A DNA stretch of 64,000 nt from contig OX422221.1 in NCBI GenBank assembly GCA_949130495.1, forward strand, positions 32,671,224 to 32,735,223, read 5' to 3'. The stretch is from Sambucus nigra. Its lineage: Eukaryota; Streptophyta; Magnoliopsida; Dipsacales; Adoxaceae. Made by a program: the position numbers and the translations under genes. Under the pieces are notes generated by a model, which did no database searches, was not told the DNA's origin, and was given only the letters and a program-made list of their open reading frames with translations. This document shows, piece by piece, positions 10,912 to 20,092 of the stretch (position 1 is its first letter; every line of letters starts with the position of its first letter).

Positions 10912-10943
10912 TGCCGTGCCTTCAGGCACGGGCATTCCACTAG
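10912..10943 (+). terminator. Helitron 3' end: hairpin plus CTAG
   Basis: The stem CCGTGCC and GGCACGG encloses the loop TTCA; eight bases later CTAG (10940-10943) ends the element and T follows. This is the replication-termination structure of rolling-circle Helitrons. The stem is perfect over seven pairs. Confidence 0.88.
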
Positions 10944-11399
10944 TATATATATATACATAACTGTTATGTATATATATATATATGTATATATATATGTATA
11001 TATATACTTAACTGTTACATATATATATGTATATATATACATAACATATACGTAACTGTTACACATAACATATACATAACTGTTACATATATATATATAT
11101 GTATATATATACATAACTGTTATGTATATATATATATACATAACAGTTGTATATATACATAAATAACTGTTACGTATATATATATGCATAACAGTTGTAT
11201 ATATACATAACTGTTACATATATATATGTATATATATACATAACAGGTATATATACATAACTATATATACCTGTTATGTATATATATATGTATATATATG
11301 TAACAGTTATGTATATACACAACTGTTATGTATATATATACATAACTGTTATGTATATATATATATATGTATGTATATACTGTTATGTATATATGTATA
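10944..11399. repeat. Palindromic AT minisatellite between two Helitron ends
   Basis: About 20 irregular units of TATATATACATAACTGTTATGTATA type are present. The core ACATAACNGTTATGT is self-complementary, so the array can form many cruciforms. It matches the array left of the Helitron (5478-5698). Open frames rich in Tyr, Ile and Val are its translations. Confidence 0.9.
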
Positions 11400-11464
11400 C
11401 TAGTGGAATGCCCGTGCCTGAAGGCACGGCAAAATATTCGAAAGCACGTAATTACAAAACGGTG
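11400..11464 (-). mobile_element. Second Helitron 3' end, inverted
   Basis: Its reverse complement is identical over 65 bases to 10879-10943, including the hairpin and CTAG end, and the base after CTAG on the minus strand is T. Only the last 65 bp of the Helitron are present. The last four bases (GGTG) are shared with the LTR that follows, so the junction to the truncated LTR shows 4-bp microhomology. Confidence 0.88.
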
Positions 11465-12051
11465 CAAATGGTGGTGTTTTTGGCCTTGAATAACCTTGAG
11501 AGCTCTCTCCTCTCTACTCCAATGGACGTTCTAGGGTTCTGAATGTTCTAACCCTAAAAGGCTGACTTAAATGGCTGGTAAGGATGGCTGAAATTCGTGG
11601 GTTTAATTACCCTATTTTGTAAAATGACCAAAATGCCCTCCCGGGTCACTAATTAAGCCTAAAAACATCCCGAGACCCAAACTAAACCCCCGGGTACACT
11701 TTTCTGACTATCTAGACCCTTCCGGACGCGTTGGCACACTCAAAAAGACCATACGAACAACTTATAAAATATTCACTTTTATATATTAATAATTAGTCCC
11801 GACGCGACACGGGCGCGTCCCGACTAAAATTCTCAAAATTGAGATCTCATTCACTCGTGACATTTAATATAACCAATATCATATATTACTATGCTCATTA
11901 GTAGTATTCAATAATTTCATATAATTAGCAACTCTCATCACGTTAATAATTATAACATAATTAATTTTCGGATTTTTTTATTAAATAAATCATTCTCATT
12001 AAATTTAATAAATCCCCAAATTAATATAGCATAAAAATACGGGGCATTACA
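11461..12051 (-). mobile_element. Truncated 3' LTR of the chromovirus
   Basis: This matches 18675-19268 of the complete LTR with few differences and ends CGGGGCATTACA where the other LTR ends CGGGGTATTACA. About 590 of roughly 2980 bp remain. The missing part is replaced by the inverted Helitron end at 11400-11464. Being the 3' LTR of a minus-strand element, it follows the polypurine tract at 12053. Confidence 0.9.
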
Positions 12052-12052
12052 T

Positions 12053-12064
12053 ACTTCCCCCCTA
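12053..12064 (-). other. Polypurine tract
   Basis: The minus strand reads TAGGGGGGAAGT immediately before the LTR start TGTAATGCCCC. This purine run primes plus-strand DNA synthesis in LTR retrotransposons. The likely ancestral stop codon of pol (TAG, 12064-12062) overlaps its first bases. Confidence 0.85.
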
Positions 12065-12280
12065 ATAACGGAATTTCGTCCCGAAATTCGGAACATAAGG
12101 CATACCTGGTAAGAACAAATCTGGATATCTCTCTCGTATATTTGCCTCGCGCTCCCAAGTGGATTCCTCCACATTATGATGTTCCTACTGGACTTGCACA
12201 AGTGCAGCTATCTTCGATCTCAATATCCTCTCACTATAGTCTAGGATAGCCACCGGTCTCTCCTCGTAAGAGCTATCAGG
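12062..12280 (-). pseudogene. Chromodomain tail of chromovirus integrase
   Basis: Reading on in frame past the stop at 12281, the minus strand gives PDSSYEERPVAILDYSERI, a KIAAVQVQ segment, a second stop, EHHNVEESTWEREA and RERYPDLF. This is the C-terminal chromodomain-type tail of plant chromovirus integrases, in which a tryptophan normally stands where the second stop lies and the motif VEE(A/S)TWE is diagnostic. Such tails direct integration to heterochromatin. The reading frame would end at a TAG inside the polypurine tract. Two nonsense codons separate it from a functional product. Confidence 0.82.
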
Positions 12281-13225
12281 CTATAACTCGATCTCGTCTA
12301 TTGTGATGCGAGTATGGGCCATATCATCTCGAAGGGATCGTCTCAACGACGAGATGTGAAATACATCGTGAATGCGATGTAAATGTTCTAGCAGTCCCAA
12401 TCTATATGCAACTGGCCCAATCCTCTCAATGATGGGAAATGGTCCCACGTACCTCGGAGCCAACTTTACCTTTTTCCCGAACCTCATCACTCCTTTCATA
12501 GGAGGCACACGTAGTAATACTTGGTCCCCCACATTAAACTCCCCGAAGAACCGTTTCACATCGGCATAGCTCTTCTGTCTGTCCTGGGATACTTGAATGC
12601 GACCCCTGATCATCTCAATCCTCGCAGAGGTCTCCTCAATCACCTCTGGTCCTAGCAACTTGTTATCCCCCACCTCAAGCCAACAGGTTGGGGAACGACA
12701 AGGCCTTCCATACAAAGACTCAAATGGAGCCATACCAATCGTGAACTGATAAGAGTTATTATAAGCAAACTCTTCCAGTGGAAGGTGTGGCTCCCAACCT
12801 CTTCCAAAGTAGAGAACAAACATGCGTAGCATATCCTCTAACATCTGATTAGTACACTCTGTTTTTCCATCTGTCTGTGGGTGATAAGTTGAACTCAACT
12901 TCAACTCAGTACCCATAGCCTCCTGAAAGCTTTCCCAAAAACGCGACACGAAAATCTTATCTCTAACTGACACAATATTCAGGGGCACCCCATGTAATCT
13001 GACGATCTCAGCGATGAAGGACTGAGCATACTGACCCGTGGTATAATCTGTCCGCACCGGCAGAAAATGAGCCACCTTGGTCAAACGATCTACAATCACC
13101 CAGATAGAATCGTGGCCCCTCTGTGATGTAGGCAACCCTATAATGAAATCCATGGAAATACTCTCCCACTTCCACGCAGGTACTTCCAATGGCTGAAGCA
13201 ATCCTGATGGTTTCTGGTGGTCCAC
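12281..13225 (-). pseudogene. Chromovirus integrase catalytic core and C-terminal domain
   Basis: This is a 314-codon open stretch of pol on the minus strand. It contains the first catalytic region (WESISMDFIIGLPTSQRGHD), the VIVDRLTKVAHFLPV phrase, HPQTDGKTECTNQ with the third catalytic residue (E), and the GPFPIIERIGPVAYRLGL GPY/F-type C-terminal module. In place of the usual SDRD it reads SVRD, so the second catalytic aspartate appears to be valine. A TAG at 13235 separates it in frame from the zinc-binding domain, and another at 12281 from the chromodomain. Both fit CAG-to-TAG changes. The product would be inactive. It is the best preserved relative of the integrase piece at 1767-2249. 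Confidence 0.92.
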
Positions 13226-13234
13226 CTTAACCAG

Positions 13235-13654
13235 CTAGCAGGTAGAACACTTGGACACAAACTCGGCAATGTCCTTCTTCCTCCCACTCCACCAGTATTT
13301 TCGCCTCATATCCTGGTACATCTTATCGCCTCCCGGATGTACTGCAAATTGGGACCCATGAGAATGAGTTACTTCATGACGTAACTTTGCTCCTTCTGGA
13401 ACTACCAATCTCCCATTAAACCACAAACCTCCATCAGATCTAACAGAATAGGACTCAGCACCCTCGGCTAGAAGTTGCACAATCTGCTCCTGGCAAAACT
13501 TGTCTGGGGTCTGTACCTGTATCACCCTCGTAACAATCTCGGGTGTAACCGACATAAAGGATATTAAAGAACGGGTTACTTCGTCCTGGTGACCCAACTC
13601 CTTCCATTTTTCTCTCCAAACCTTCGCTACATCCTCTACCGGTCTATGGCTCAA
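13235..13654 (-). pseudogene. RNase H end and integrase zinc-binding domain
   Basis: The open stretch starts in the sequence after RNase H (MSHRPVEDVAKVWREK) and contains the integrase N-terminal HHCC-type domain: H in EVTHSHGSQFAVHPGGDKMY, then YWWSGRKKDIAEFVSKCSTC with the two cysteines. In frame it stops at TAG (13235-13237), where relatives read CxxCQ, and then continues as the catalytic core. The junction to the RNase H piece at 13659 is a frameshift. The zinc ligands themselves look intact. Confidence 0.88.
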
Positions 13655-13658
13655 CGCA

Positions 13659-14078
13659 TCAGCAACTATGTTGGATTTCCCCGGATGATACTGTGAACAA
13701 ACGAAATTTCTCTCCCAATAGATAGTGTCTCCATATCCTCAATGCTAATACAACCGCTGCTAACTCCAGGTCGTGGGCGGGGTAATTCTTCTCATGAGGC
13801 TTAAGCTTGCGGGAAGAAAAAGCTATAGCCTTCTCCTCCTGCTGGAGTACTCCTCCAAGTCCCCGTAAAGACGCATCAGTGTAAACCAGGTACTCCACAC
13901 CCGGTTTCGGTAAGGCAAGGACTGGTGCTGAAGTAATCTTGTCTTTTAGCTCGTCGAAAGCTAATTGACAAGTATCATCCCAAACATACGGTACCCCTTT
14001 GTGAGTCAAATTTATCAACGGACCCGCTATCTTGGAGAATCCCCGAATAAATCTCCTGTAGTATCCGGCTAACCCCAA
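13659..14078 (-). pseudogene. Chromovirus RT connection and RNase H
   Basis: The minus strand codes [19 protein letters not shown] (RT thumb), then the RNase H start [18 protein letters not shown] with its first catalytic aspartate. [19 protein letters not shown] follows with the catalytic glutamate, then HYLLGEKF. The frame then shifts into the segment before 13654. It is separated from the RT palm (14109) by a stop where relatives read a short GHPT-type phrase. It belongs to the same broken gag-pol as its neighbours. Confidence 0.9.
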
Positions 14079-14108
14079 GAAACTACGTACCTCTGTCGGT
14101 GTCGTGGG

Positions 14109-15200
14109 CTATCCCCACTCCCTCACTGCTGATACCTTACTCGGGTTAACTGCTATCCCTTGCTCAGAAACAACATGGCCCAATAACTGTACCTCTCGCA
14201 ACCAGAATCTACACTTCTCGTACTTAGCATACAACTGATGCTCTCGCTGAGTCTGAAGAACCTGCCTCAAGTGCTCGGCATGCTTCTCCTCAGAATGGGA
14301 ATATATCAGGATGTCATCAATGAAGACAAAGACAAACTGATCCAAGAACTCTATGAACACTCGATTCATTAAGTCCATGAATACGGATGGAGCATTAGTG
14401 AGGCAAAATGGCATCACTCTGAACTCATAAGACCCATATCTCGTCAAGAAAGCAGTCTTTGAAACATCCTGCTCATTAATACGTAGCTGATGGTACCCCG
14501 ACCTCAGATCTATCTTCGAAAAGAAAGTCTCTCTCCTCAACTGGTCGAACAGATCATCGATTCGAGGCAACGGATACTTATTCCGTATCGTTACCTTGTT
14601 CAACTCCCGGTAGTCCACATACAACCTTAGTGAACCATCTCTCTTTTTCACAAACAAAACTGGGCCGCCCCAAGGTGACGTACCTCTACGAATGAAGCCC
14701 TGACCTAACAGTTGCTCTATCTGATCTCGTAGTTCTCGCATCTCTGCCGGAGCCATACGGTATGGTGCGCGTGCTATAGGTCTCGTATCTGGCAATAAGT
14801 CTATAACAAAGTCTATCTCTCGACTGGGGGGTAGGCCTTGTATTTCCTGAAACACATCGGAATACTCCTTAACAACTGGGATCGAACCTATAGGAATCAC
14901 AACCTCCTTAGAGGTATCCTCCTCTATGTAATACAAATGAGTGATCGAGCCTCCCTCTGGGCGATGCATCGCCACTACAAACATCTCTTGCCCCGAAATG
15001 GCTAAAACAATGGTCCCACCGGAGCAATCAATCATGGCTTTATAAGCTGCGAGCCAATCCATACCAATAATAACATCGTGCTCATGCATGTCTAAAACTA
15101 ACATGTCCGCATGAAATACCAGACTACCGATCTCTACCCCCACTCCCCGGCATATAAAGAAAAAATGAGTGACCCACTCCCCAATGGTGAGTCTACACAC
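14109..15200 (-). pseudogene. Chromovirus protease end and reverse transcriptase
   Basis: This 363-codon frame begins in the protease ([19 protein letters not shown]) and holds the complete RT fingers and palm: the [19 protein letters not shown] entry, [49 protein letters not shown] and the catalytic FIDDILIYS. In plant relatives the MPF motif is followed by GLTNAP, so the G-to-C change here is unusual. The frame ends near AVREWG with a stop replacing the next residues. It overlaps by 66 bp the frame that carries the protease active site, indicating a frameshift inside protease. It would be a functional-looking RT only in isolation. Confidence 0.93.
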
Positions 15201-15800
15201 GTCACTGTGCTCTCAACTGTGACTAATAGCCCTAAGGTATTCGCAAAATGAGTAGCTATAAAATAGTACATTGCCTCAATATCAAACAAAACTCGATCTA
15301 TAGTTTCATGTATAGAAAACATACCCTCAATCGCGGGTGGTGCTTGTGGAGCTACTGCCTGGTGGACGTTATAGACACGTCCATACTGTAGATGTTTTGT
15401 CTGAACTGAGGCTGTTGAAAAGGGTGGCGGAGCCGGCTTCTGTGGTTCATTACTAGCACCTTCCTGCCGTGGGGCCCAATTCTTCTCTGGGCAACCATGA
15501 CGCCTATGGCCATGTCTACCACATTGGAAGCACCTCCTCCGAAACTGCTTCATTTTACTACATTGTTGATTACTCTCGCTTTTCCGTTGGTCTGGTTGAC
15601 CTTGGTGGGAGATTTGCGGAGAGATTATGTTAGGATGAGGACAATCCCTCCACTTGTGACCTGACTGGACACATTTATAGTAGAGTCCTGAAAGTTCTCC
15701 CTGGTTGGGTTGAAGTTCCTTCCCACACTAATCCGAACAAGTTCGACGTTCATGACCGTCCATTCCACATTTAAAACACCTCTTCATGGCTTCACCTTGC
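15134..15800 (-). pseudogene. gag zinc knuckles and mutated protease active site
   Basis: From an ATG near 15787 one minus-strand frame, broken only by one TAG, carries three zinc-knuckle units: CFKCGMDGHERRTC (about 15.74 kb), YYKCVQSGHKWRDC (about 15.66 kb, first Cys replaced by Tyr) and CFQCGRHGHRRHGC (about 15.53 kb). These bind RNA in the capsid. Downstream the frame enters protease, where relatives read VLFDSGATHSFI but this copy reads VLFDIEAMYYFI: the DSG active site is lost. The frame then runs out at 15134, while the protease tail continues in the frame of 14109-15200. Confidence 0.85.
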
Positions 15801-15871
15801 CCCCGATTTTATTGACCCTGACGCTTTTGAGTTTCCTTACACAATTTGTTACCTTTGTGGTTTTCACGTTC

Positions 15872-16174
15872 TTAAAGGGGTTGTTGTTGCGATCTTTGCA
15901 TCTTTACGTACTTGTTATTTCTAGTCATGACAAACTGACTATACTCTCTAGATCTTTTGCCCCTCAAAATCTGTGTGCAACGTTCTTGATACTGTAAGAC
16001 TGCAGTGGTAACTGCCTGTGCCATAATACCTGCAAACTCTGTGGTCGATACGCCCTCTGGAGATATCTGAGGTGTAAGTCGATTTTGCTCGTTGACTCCC
16101 TGAGCGGCATTAGCTAGTGCTTCTTGACCATCCATCTGAAAATTTAAGTAAATCGCAGAAGCATGAATTCCCAA
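15872..16174 (-). pseudogene. Chromovirus gag N-terminus
   Basis: The minus-strand frame lies just inside the primer binding site. It contains MDGQEALANAAQGVNEQ and TTEFAGIMAQAVTTAVLQYQ, a gag start of the kind seen in this lineage. After about 100 residues it ends, and only roughly 85 bp separate it from the first zinc knuckle. Most of the capsid domain (several hundred residues in full-length relatives) is therefore deleted. Confidence 0.8.
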
Positions 16175-16273
16175 CGTATAGAGATGAACACAACAGTCCT
16201 AGTATTAGGGCTCTATATCAAAAATGTTAAGCTGAAAGCAGAATAAGCCGTACAGATCCTAAGGACACTAGAA

Positions 16274-16289
16274 CCTGGCTCTGATACCA
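16274..16289 (-). other. Primer binding site (tRNA-iMet type)
   Basis: The minus strand reads TGGTATCAGAGCCAGG two bases inside the LTR end. This is the sequence complementary to the 3' end of initiator methionine tRNA that starts the internal region of most chromoviruses. It fixes the orientation of the element. Confidence 0.95.
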
Positions 16290-16291
16290 CC

Positions 16292-19268
16292 TGTGACACC
16301 CCGCCTAATTAAATACCGGGCGATCACTCCTTTATTAAATTAAATCAAGGTGAACAGTTTGGTTCATTCTTAGCATCACTGTCGTAAAAAATAAACTTTC
16401 CAATTTAACACCCTAAATAATTAAGCTAAGTGTCAAAACCAAAATTAAACATTACTTTCCAAATTTTATTTAAATAAAAAAATTTATTTATTTTAAAACG
16501 ACATTTTTACAATAAAGAATCACACCACAATAAACCAAATAACATAATACATTCGTCAATCGAATGTCAACAAATGGAACTAAAACCACAAATCCATCCT
16601 GAATAAATCCCATAGAACAATACTGGAAATAAATGAAATATAAAATCCCAACAACAAATGAAATGATGAAAAGGGCGACACGTGCCCAATAAATGAGAAT
16701 AATAGGAGTGGATTCAATAACAGAAGCCGTCTACTCAAGTGACCTGCAACTCCCACCTAAGCTGCAGCTCGTTCTTCTCAAGGGATCCTAAGCAAGACGC
16801 CCATGTGGCTGGGCACCTGAAAGTATACATATATATATATACAAGAGAGAGAGAGAGGAAGAGAAAGGGGTCAGAGCCCGAAAGTGTGTTTTATTTTAAA
16901 ATACGTTAAGCAAGTATTTAAATTGATACAGGCCAATGCAAATCATATTAGTTCGACACTCTCTTGAGAAATTCTCACCTCTCTTCTAAAGTGCACGCCT
17001 ATCGTACTAACCTTCCCAAATAATTTAGTTTATCTTAACTTACGCATAAGCTTTCAAAACCGAATGAAGTCAATGTTTTAAAAAGGTTACTTTCAATTTG
17101 TAGCACTCCTCTCATTTTAGCTTCATTAAATTATAAAGTTTCCCAATGTCATATTATACTTTCACAAAACAAGCATTTATTATTGAGTCAACAACCATGT
17201 CCTACTTACCAAATCACAGTAGGAAGTTTAAAGTTCATAATCTCATATATATTAACTACTCGTATAATATATATATATAACAGCACCCCAACTAAAACTA
17301 TGGTGCGGGCATACTCTGCTATCCAATCCCCGTATCGCTCACACAAAGGGAAATACAAGTTCGGAATCACTCTCGAACTGTATTAACATATACAAAACAA
17401 CATTGAGGCGAAGTATAGGTTTCAAATCCAAGAGGTCAGTATATACCCTCACGTCTCTTAGGATCGTCCGACTATCAATTTGATAGCCCGTACCTAGGAT
17501 CTCTATCTTCTAGGGTACGAATCAATATCCCCCGTAAGGAAACACAGGATATGATCGTCCCAGCGCGGTAACCTCGGGGATAACAAGTAGCGCGGGTACG
17601 TTTTCACATGTATATAATATATGTACACACAATCATATAAATATACCCATTTCATCATATCAATATAGGTTCCTCTCGTTACCCATAGTCACAACATTTA
17701 TCCTTAATTTCCCATTATTATGATTACGTATAAGGTTTCGTCTCTAACCGTAACTCGAAGGGTTTTCTCACTAGTTACGTGACACTCGTGGATTCTATCC
17801 ATCCAAGTAGAAAAATAAGTAGGTAGACGTCTATTCACTATCGTAAGTATTTGTCGTGATCTCTCACTTGAAATACGTAGTTTCCTCGTTCCTTAAATAA
17901 TTGTCCCTAAAACACAATTATCGTCACATAATAAAGTTCTCAACACTTAATCATATGTCCTACTGGTCTCTCCTATATCCCAAAACATTTTATTCATAAA
18001 GCCGAAAAATTATTTCACAATGAATCATGTTCAATCAATTAAACAAGGGGAAATAAGAGTCTGCCAGGAAGGGTCGATCGATCGAGGTCTGGGGCTCGAT
18101 CGATCGAACCTTCGATCGATCGAAGCTCTAGGCTCGATCGATCGATCAAGCAGGTCTGCGAAATCCTGCAGAAGTGCAGTTACGGGTTTTACCAAAATTC
18201 TTCATCCAAATCCATATTTTCCAACACTAATCGTCCCATAACTCCTACTAAAAACATAATAACATATTTCCAGATGTTTTTAACGTTAAGCATGCGTATA
18301 TCAATCATTAAACATGGTTAAACAACCCAAAATCTCATCTAAACATCAAGAACCCTAATGTTTTCTTAATTTTTGTTCTAATCAGTTTTCTCCGGAATTT
18401 CCTTCTAACATATCATAAAAAATTCGTGGGTTAATCATCTACTTCACATACTATTTCCAGAATATGGCTGTAATGTTTTCTACATGCAAATTCCTATCAA
18501 AATTTGGGGTTTTCTTCCATTGATTACACTCCTAATCATTCCTACACTAATATGAATATTTCACCAACGAAAATACGCAACTTAAACACTTGCCTGGGAT
18601 TTCAGAGGTCTGGTTTCCTGCTGATATTGGTGTGGTTGCGTTCTCCTCCTCGCGATCTACGCGTTGGTGGTGACGGTGGTGCAAATGGTGGTGTTTTTGG
18701 CCTTGAATCACCTTGAGAGCTCTCTCCTCTCTACTCTAATGGCCGTTCTAGGGTTCTGAATGTTCTAACCCTAAAAGGATGACTTATATGGCTGCTAAGG
18801 ATGGCTGAAATTCGTGGGTTCAATTACCCTATTTTGTAAAATGACCAAAATGCCCTCTCGGGTCACTAATTAAGCCTAAAAACATCCCGAGACCCAAACT
18901 AAACCCCCGGGTACACTTTTCTGACTATCTAGACCCTTCCAGACGCGTTAGCACACTCAAAATGACCATACGAACAACTTATAAAATATTCACTTTTATA
19001 TATTAATAATTAGTCCCGACGCGACATGGGCGCGTCCCGACTAAAATTCCCAAAATTGACATCTCATTCACTCGTGACATTTAATATAACAAATATAATA
19101 TATTACTATGCTCATTAGTAATATTCAATAATTTCATATAATTACTAACTCTCGTCACGTTAATAACTATAACATAATTAATTTTCGGATTTTTTTATTA
19201 AATAAATCATTCTCATAAAATTTAATAAATCCCCAAATTAATATAGCATAAAAATACGGGGTATTACA
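16292..19268 (-). mobile_element. Complete 5' LTR (LTR A) of the chromovirus
   Basis: On the plus strand it begins TGTGACACCCCGCC and ends ACGGGGTATTACA; on the minus strand it therefore starts TGTAATACCCC and ends GGTGTCACA with TG...CA edges. Its length of 2977 bp fits the long-LTR Tekay/Del lineage. It contains a palindrome cluster at 18074-18147. To its right (from 19269) lies the integrase of a Tat-type element, so the chromovirus was inserted there. The left counterpart LTR is truncated at 11461, so the matching target duplication cannot be read. The full remaining element spans 11461-19268. Confidence 0.95.
18074..18147. repeat. Palindrome cluster in LTR A
   Basis: Four TCGATCGATCGA blocks start at 18074, 18096, 18112 and 18134, about 1.12-1.19 kb from the U3 edge (19268). 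Spacing is 22/16/22, the same as in the copy at 327-400. Confidence 0.9.
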
Positions 19269-19735
19269 GTTGCCTCTTCCCTAACTTCCTCGGGCATGTC
19301 CAAATCTAATCTCCTCATCAGGTCGCTGACTGGGGAATTGAAATTCAACACTCTGTATGTTGGAAGACCCAACTCGGCAGGTATTATAGCATCACTTCCA
19401 AATGCTAGCATATATGGTGATTCTCCAGTTGCTGCTCGGGGAGTTGTTCGGTAAGCCCACAATACTGACTGTAGTTCATTAATCCAATTATCCTTAGCCT
19501 CACTTAGCCTCTTCTTCAAACCATTTAATAATGTTCTATTCGTCACTTCAGTCTGCCCATTGCTTTGAGGATGGCCTGGTGCTGAATGAACCTTCAAAAT
19601 GTTTGACTGATAACAATAGGCAGCAAACTCCTCGTTATCAAATTGTGGTCCATGGTCTGTGATGAAGGCATGAGGGAGACCATATCGGCAGATGATATTC
19701 TTCCAAATGAATTGGTACACCTTCTCGTACGTCAT
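19269..19735 (-). pseudogene. Tat-type integrase core, interrupted by the chromovirus
   Basis: The minus strand reads CRYGLPHAFITDHGPQFDNE (second catalytic Asp in TDHG), HPQSNGQTEVTNRTLL (catalytic Glu) and WAYRTTPRAATGESPYML. It is in frame with the zinc-binding part to its right except for a TGA where relatives have Trp in FTKWVEAEPL. Coding stops at 19269, where LTR A begins; the phrase MPEEVREEAT runs straight into the LTR. The rest of the integrase and the 3' LTR of this element are not in the window. The catalytic triad looks complete, so the interruption may be the main cause of death. Confidence 0.92.
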
Positions 19736-19759
19736 ATCAATGAGTGGCTCAGCTTCTAC

Positions 19760-20062
19760 TCACTTAGTAAAATAATCCACTGCGACGACGAGGTACTTGA
19801 ATCTTCCTCGGGTTATTGGCAGTGGTTCAACCAAATCAATTCCCCACATGGAAAAAGGCCAAGAGGAAGTTATGGGTGTCAACAATGCTTGTGGAGTTCG
19901 TTGGACGGAGGAAAAACGTTGGCATTTATCACATCTCTTAGCATAGGCTATACAATCAGCCCTCATCGTTGGCCAGTAGTATCCCTGCGTCATCACCCTT
20001 TGCAACAGTGTCCGACCTACTACATGGGCTCCACAAGACCCTTCATGGATCTCTTCAATCAA
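19760..20062 (-). pseudogene. Tat-type integrase zinc-binding and first catalytic part
   Basis: The stretch includes IHEGSCGAHVVGRTLLQRV, YYWPTMRADCIAYAKRCDKC (HHCC zinc ligands) and WGIDLVEPLPITRGRFKYL with the first catalytic Asp. It ends FTK before a TGA that replaces the conserved Trp. A frameshift separates it from the upstream RNase H frame at 20093. Confidence 0.92.
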
Positions 20063-20092
20063 TTATTTCACCTCGGAGGGATGTACACATCT

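Larger units (their letters stand above)
5699..10943 (+). mobile_element. Non-autonomous Helitron, 5245 bp
   Basis: The 5' end reads TCTATATTATATGAGAGGGG, typical of plant Helitron starts and preceded by A. The 3' end is a GC-rich hairpin (CCGTGCC TTCA GGCACGG) followed after eight bases by CTAG and then T. Insertion between A and T without target duplication is the Helitron rule and fits both edges, which lie in the same palindromic AT array. No Rep/helicase coding sequence is visible, so it would depend on another element. The interior holds a gene-like exon start (5840-6320), several internal duplications, CTAC-rich and G-rich repeats and a short basic reading frame. Element identity rests on ends and flanks. 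Confidence 0.85.

Noticed and set aside
5480..11400. AT palindromic arrays as a replication origin or matrix attachment site
   Set aside because: Composition alone is not evidence, and the arrays are better explained as one minisatellite split by the Helitron.
10816..11542. Tyr/Ile-rich frames with apparent membrane-like composition
   Set aside because: They translate the palindromic AT array.
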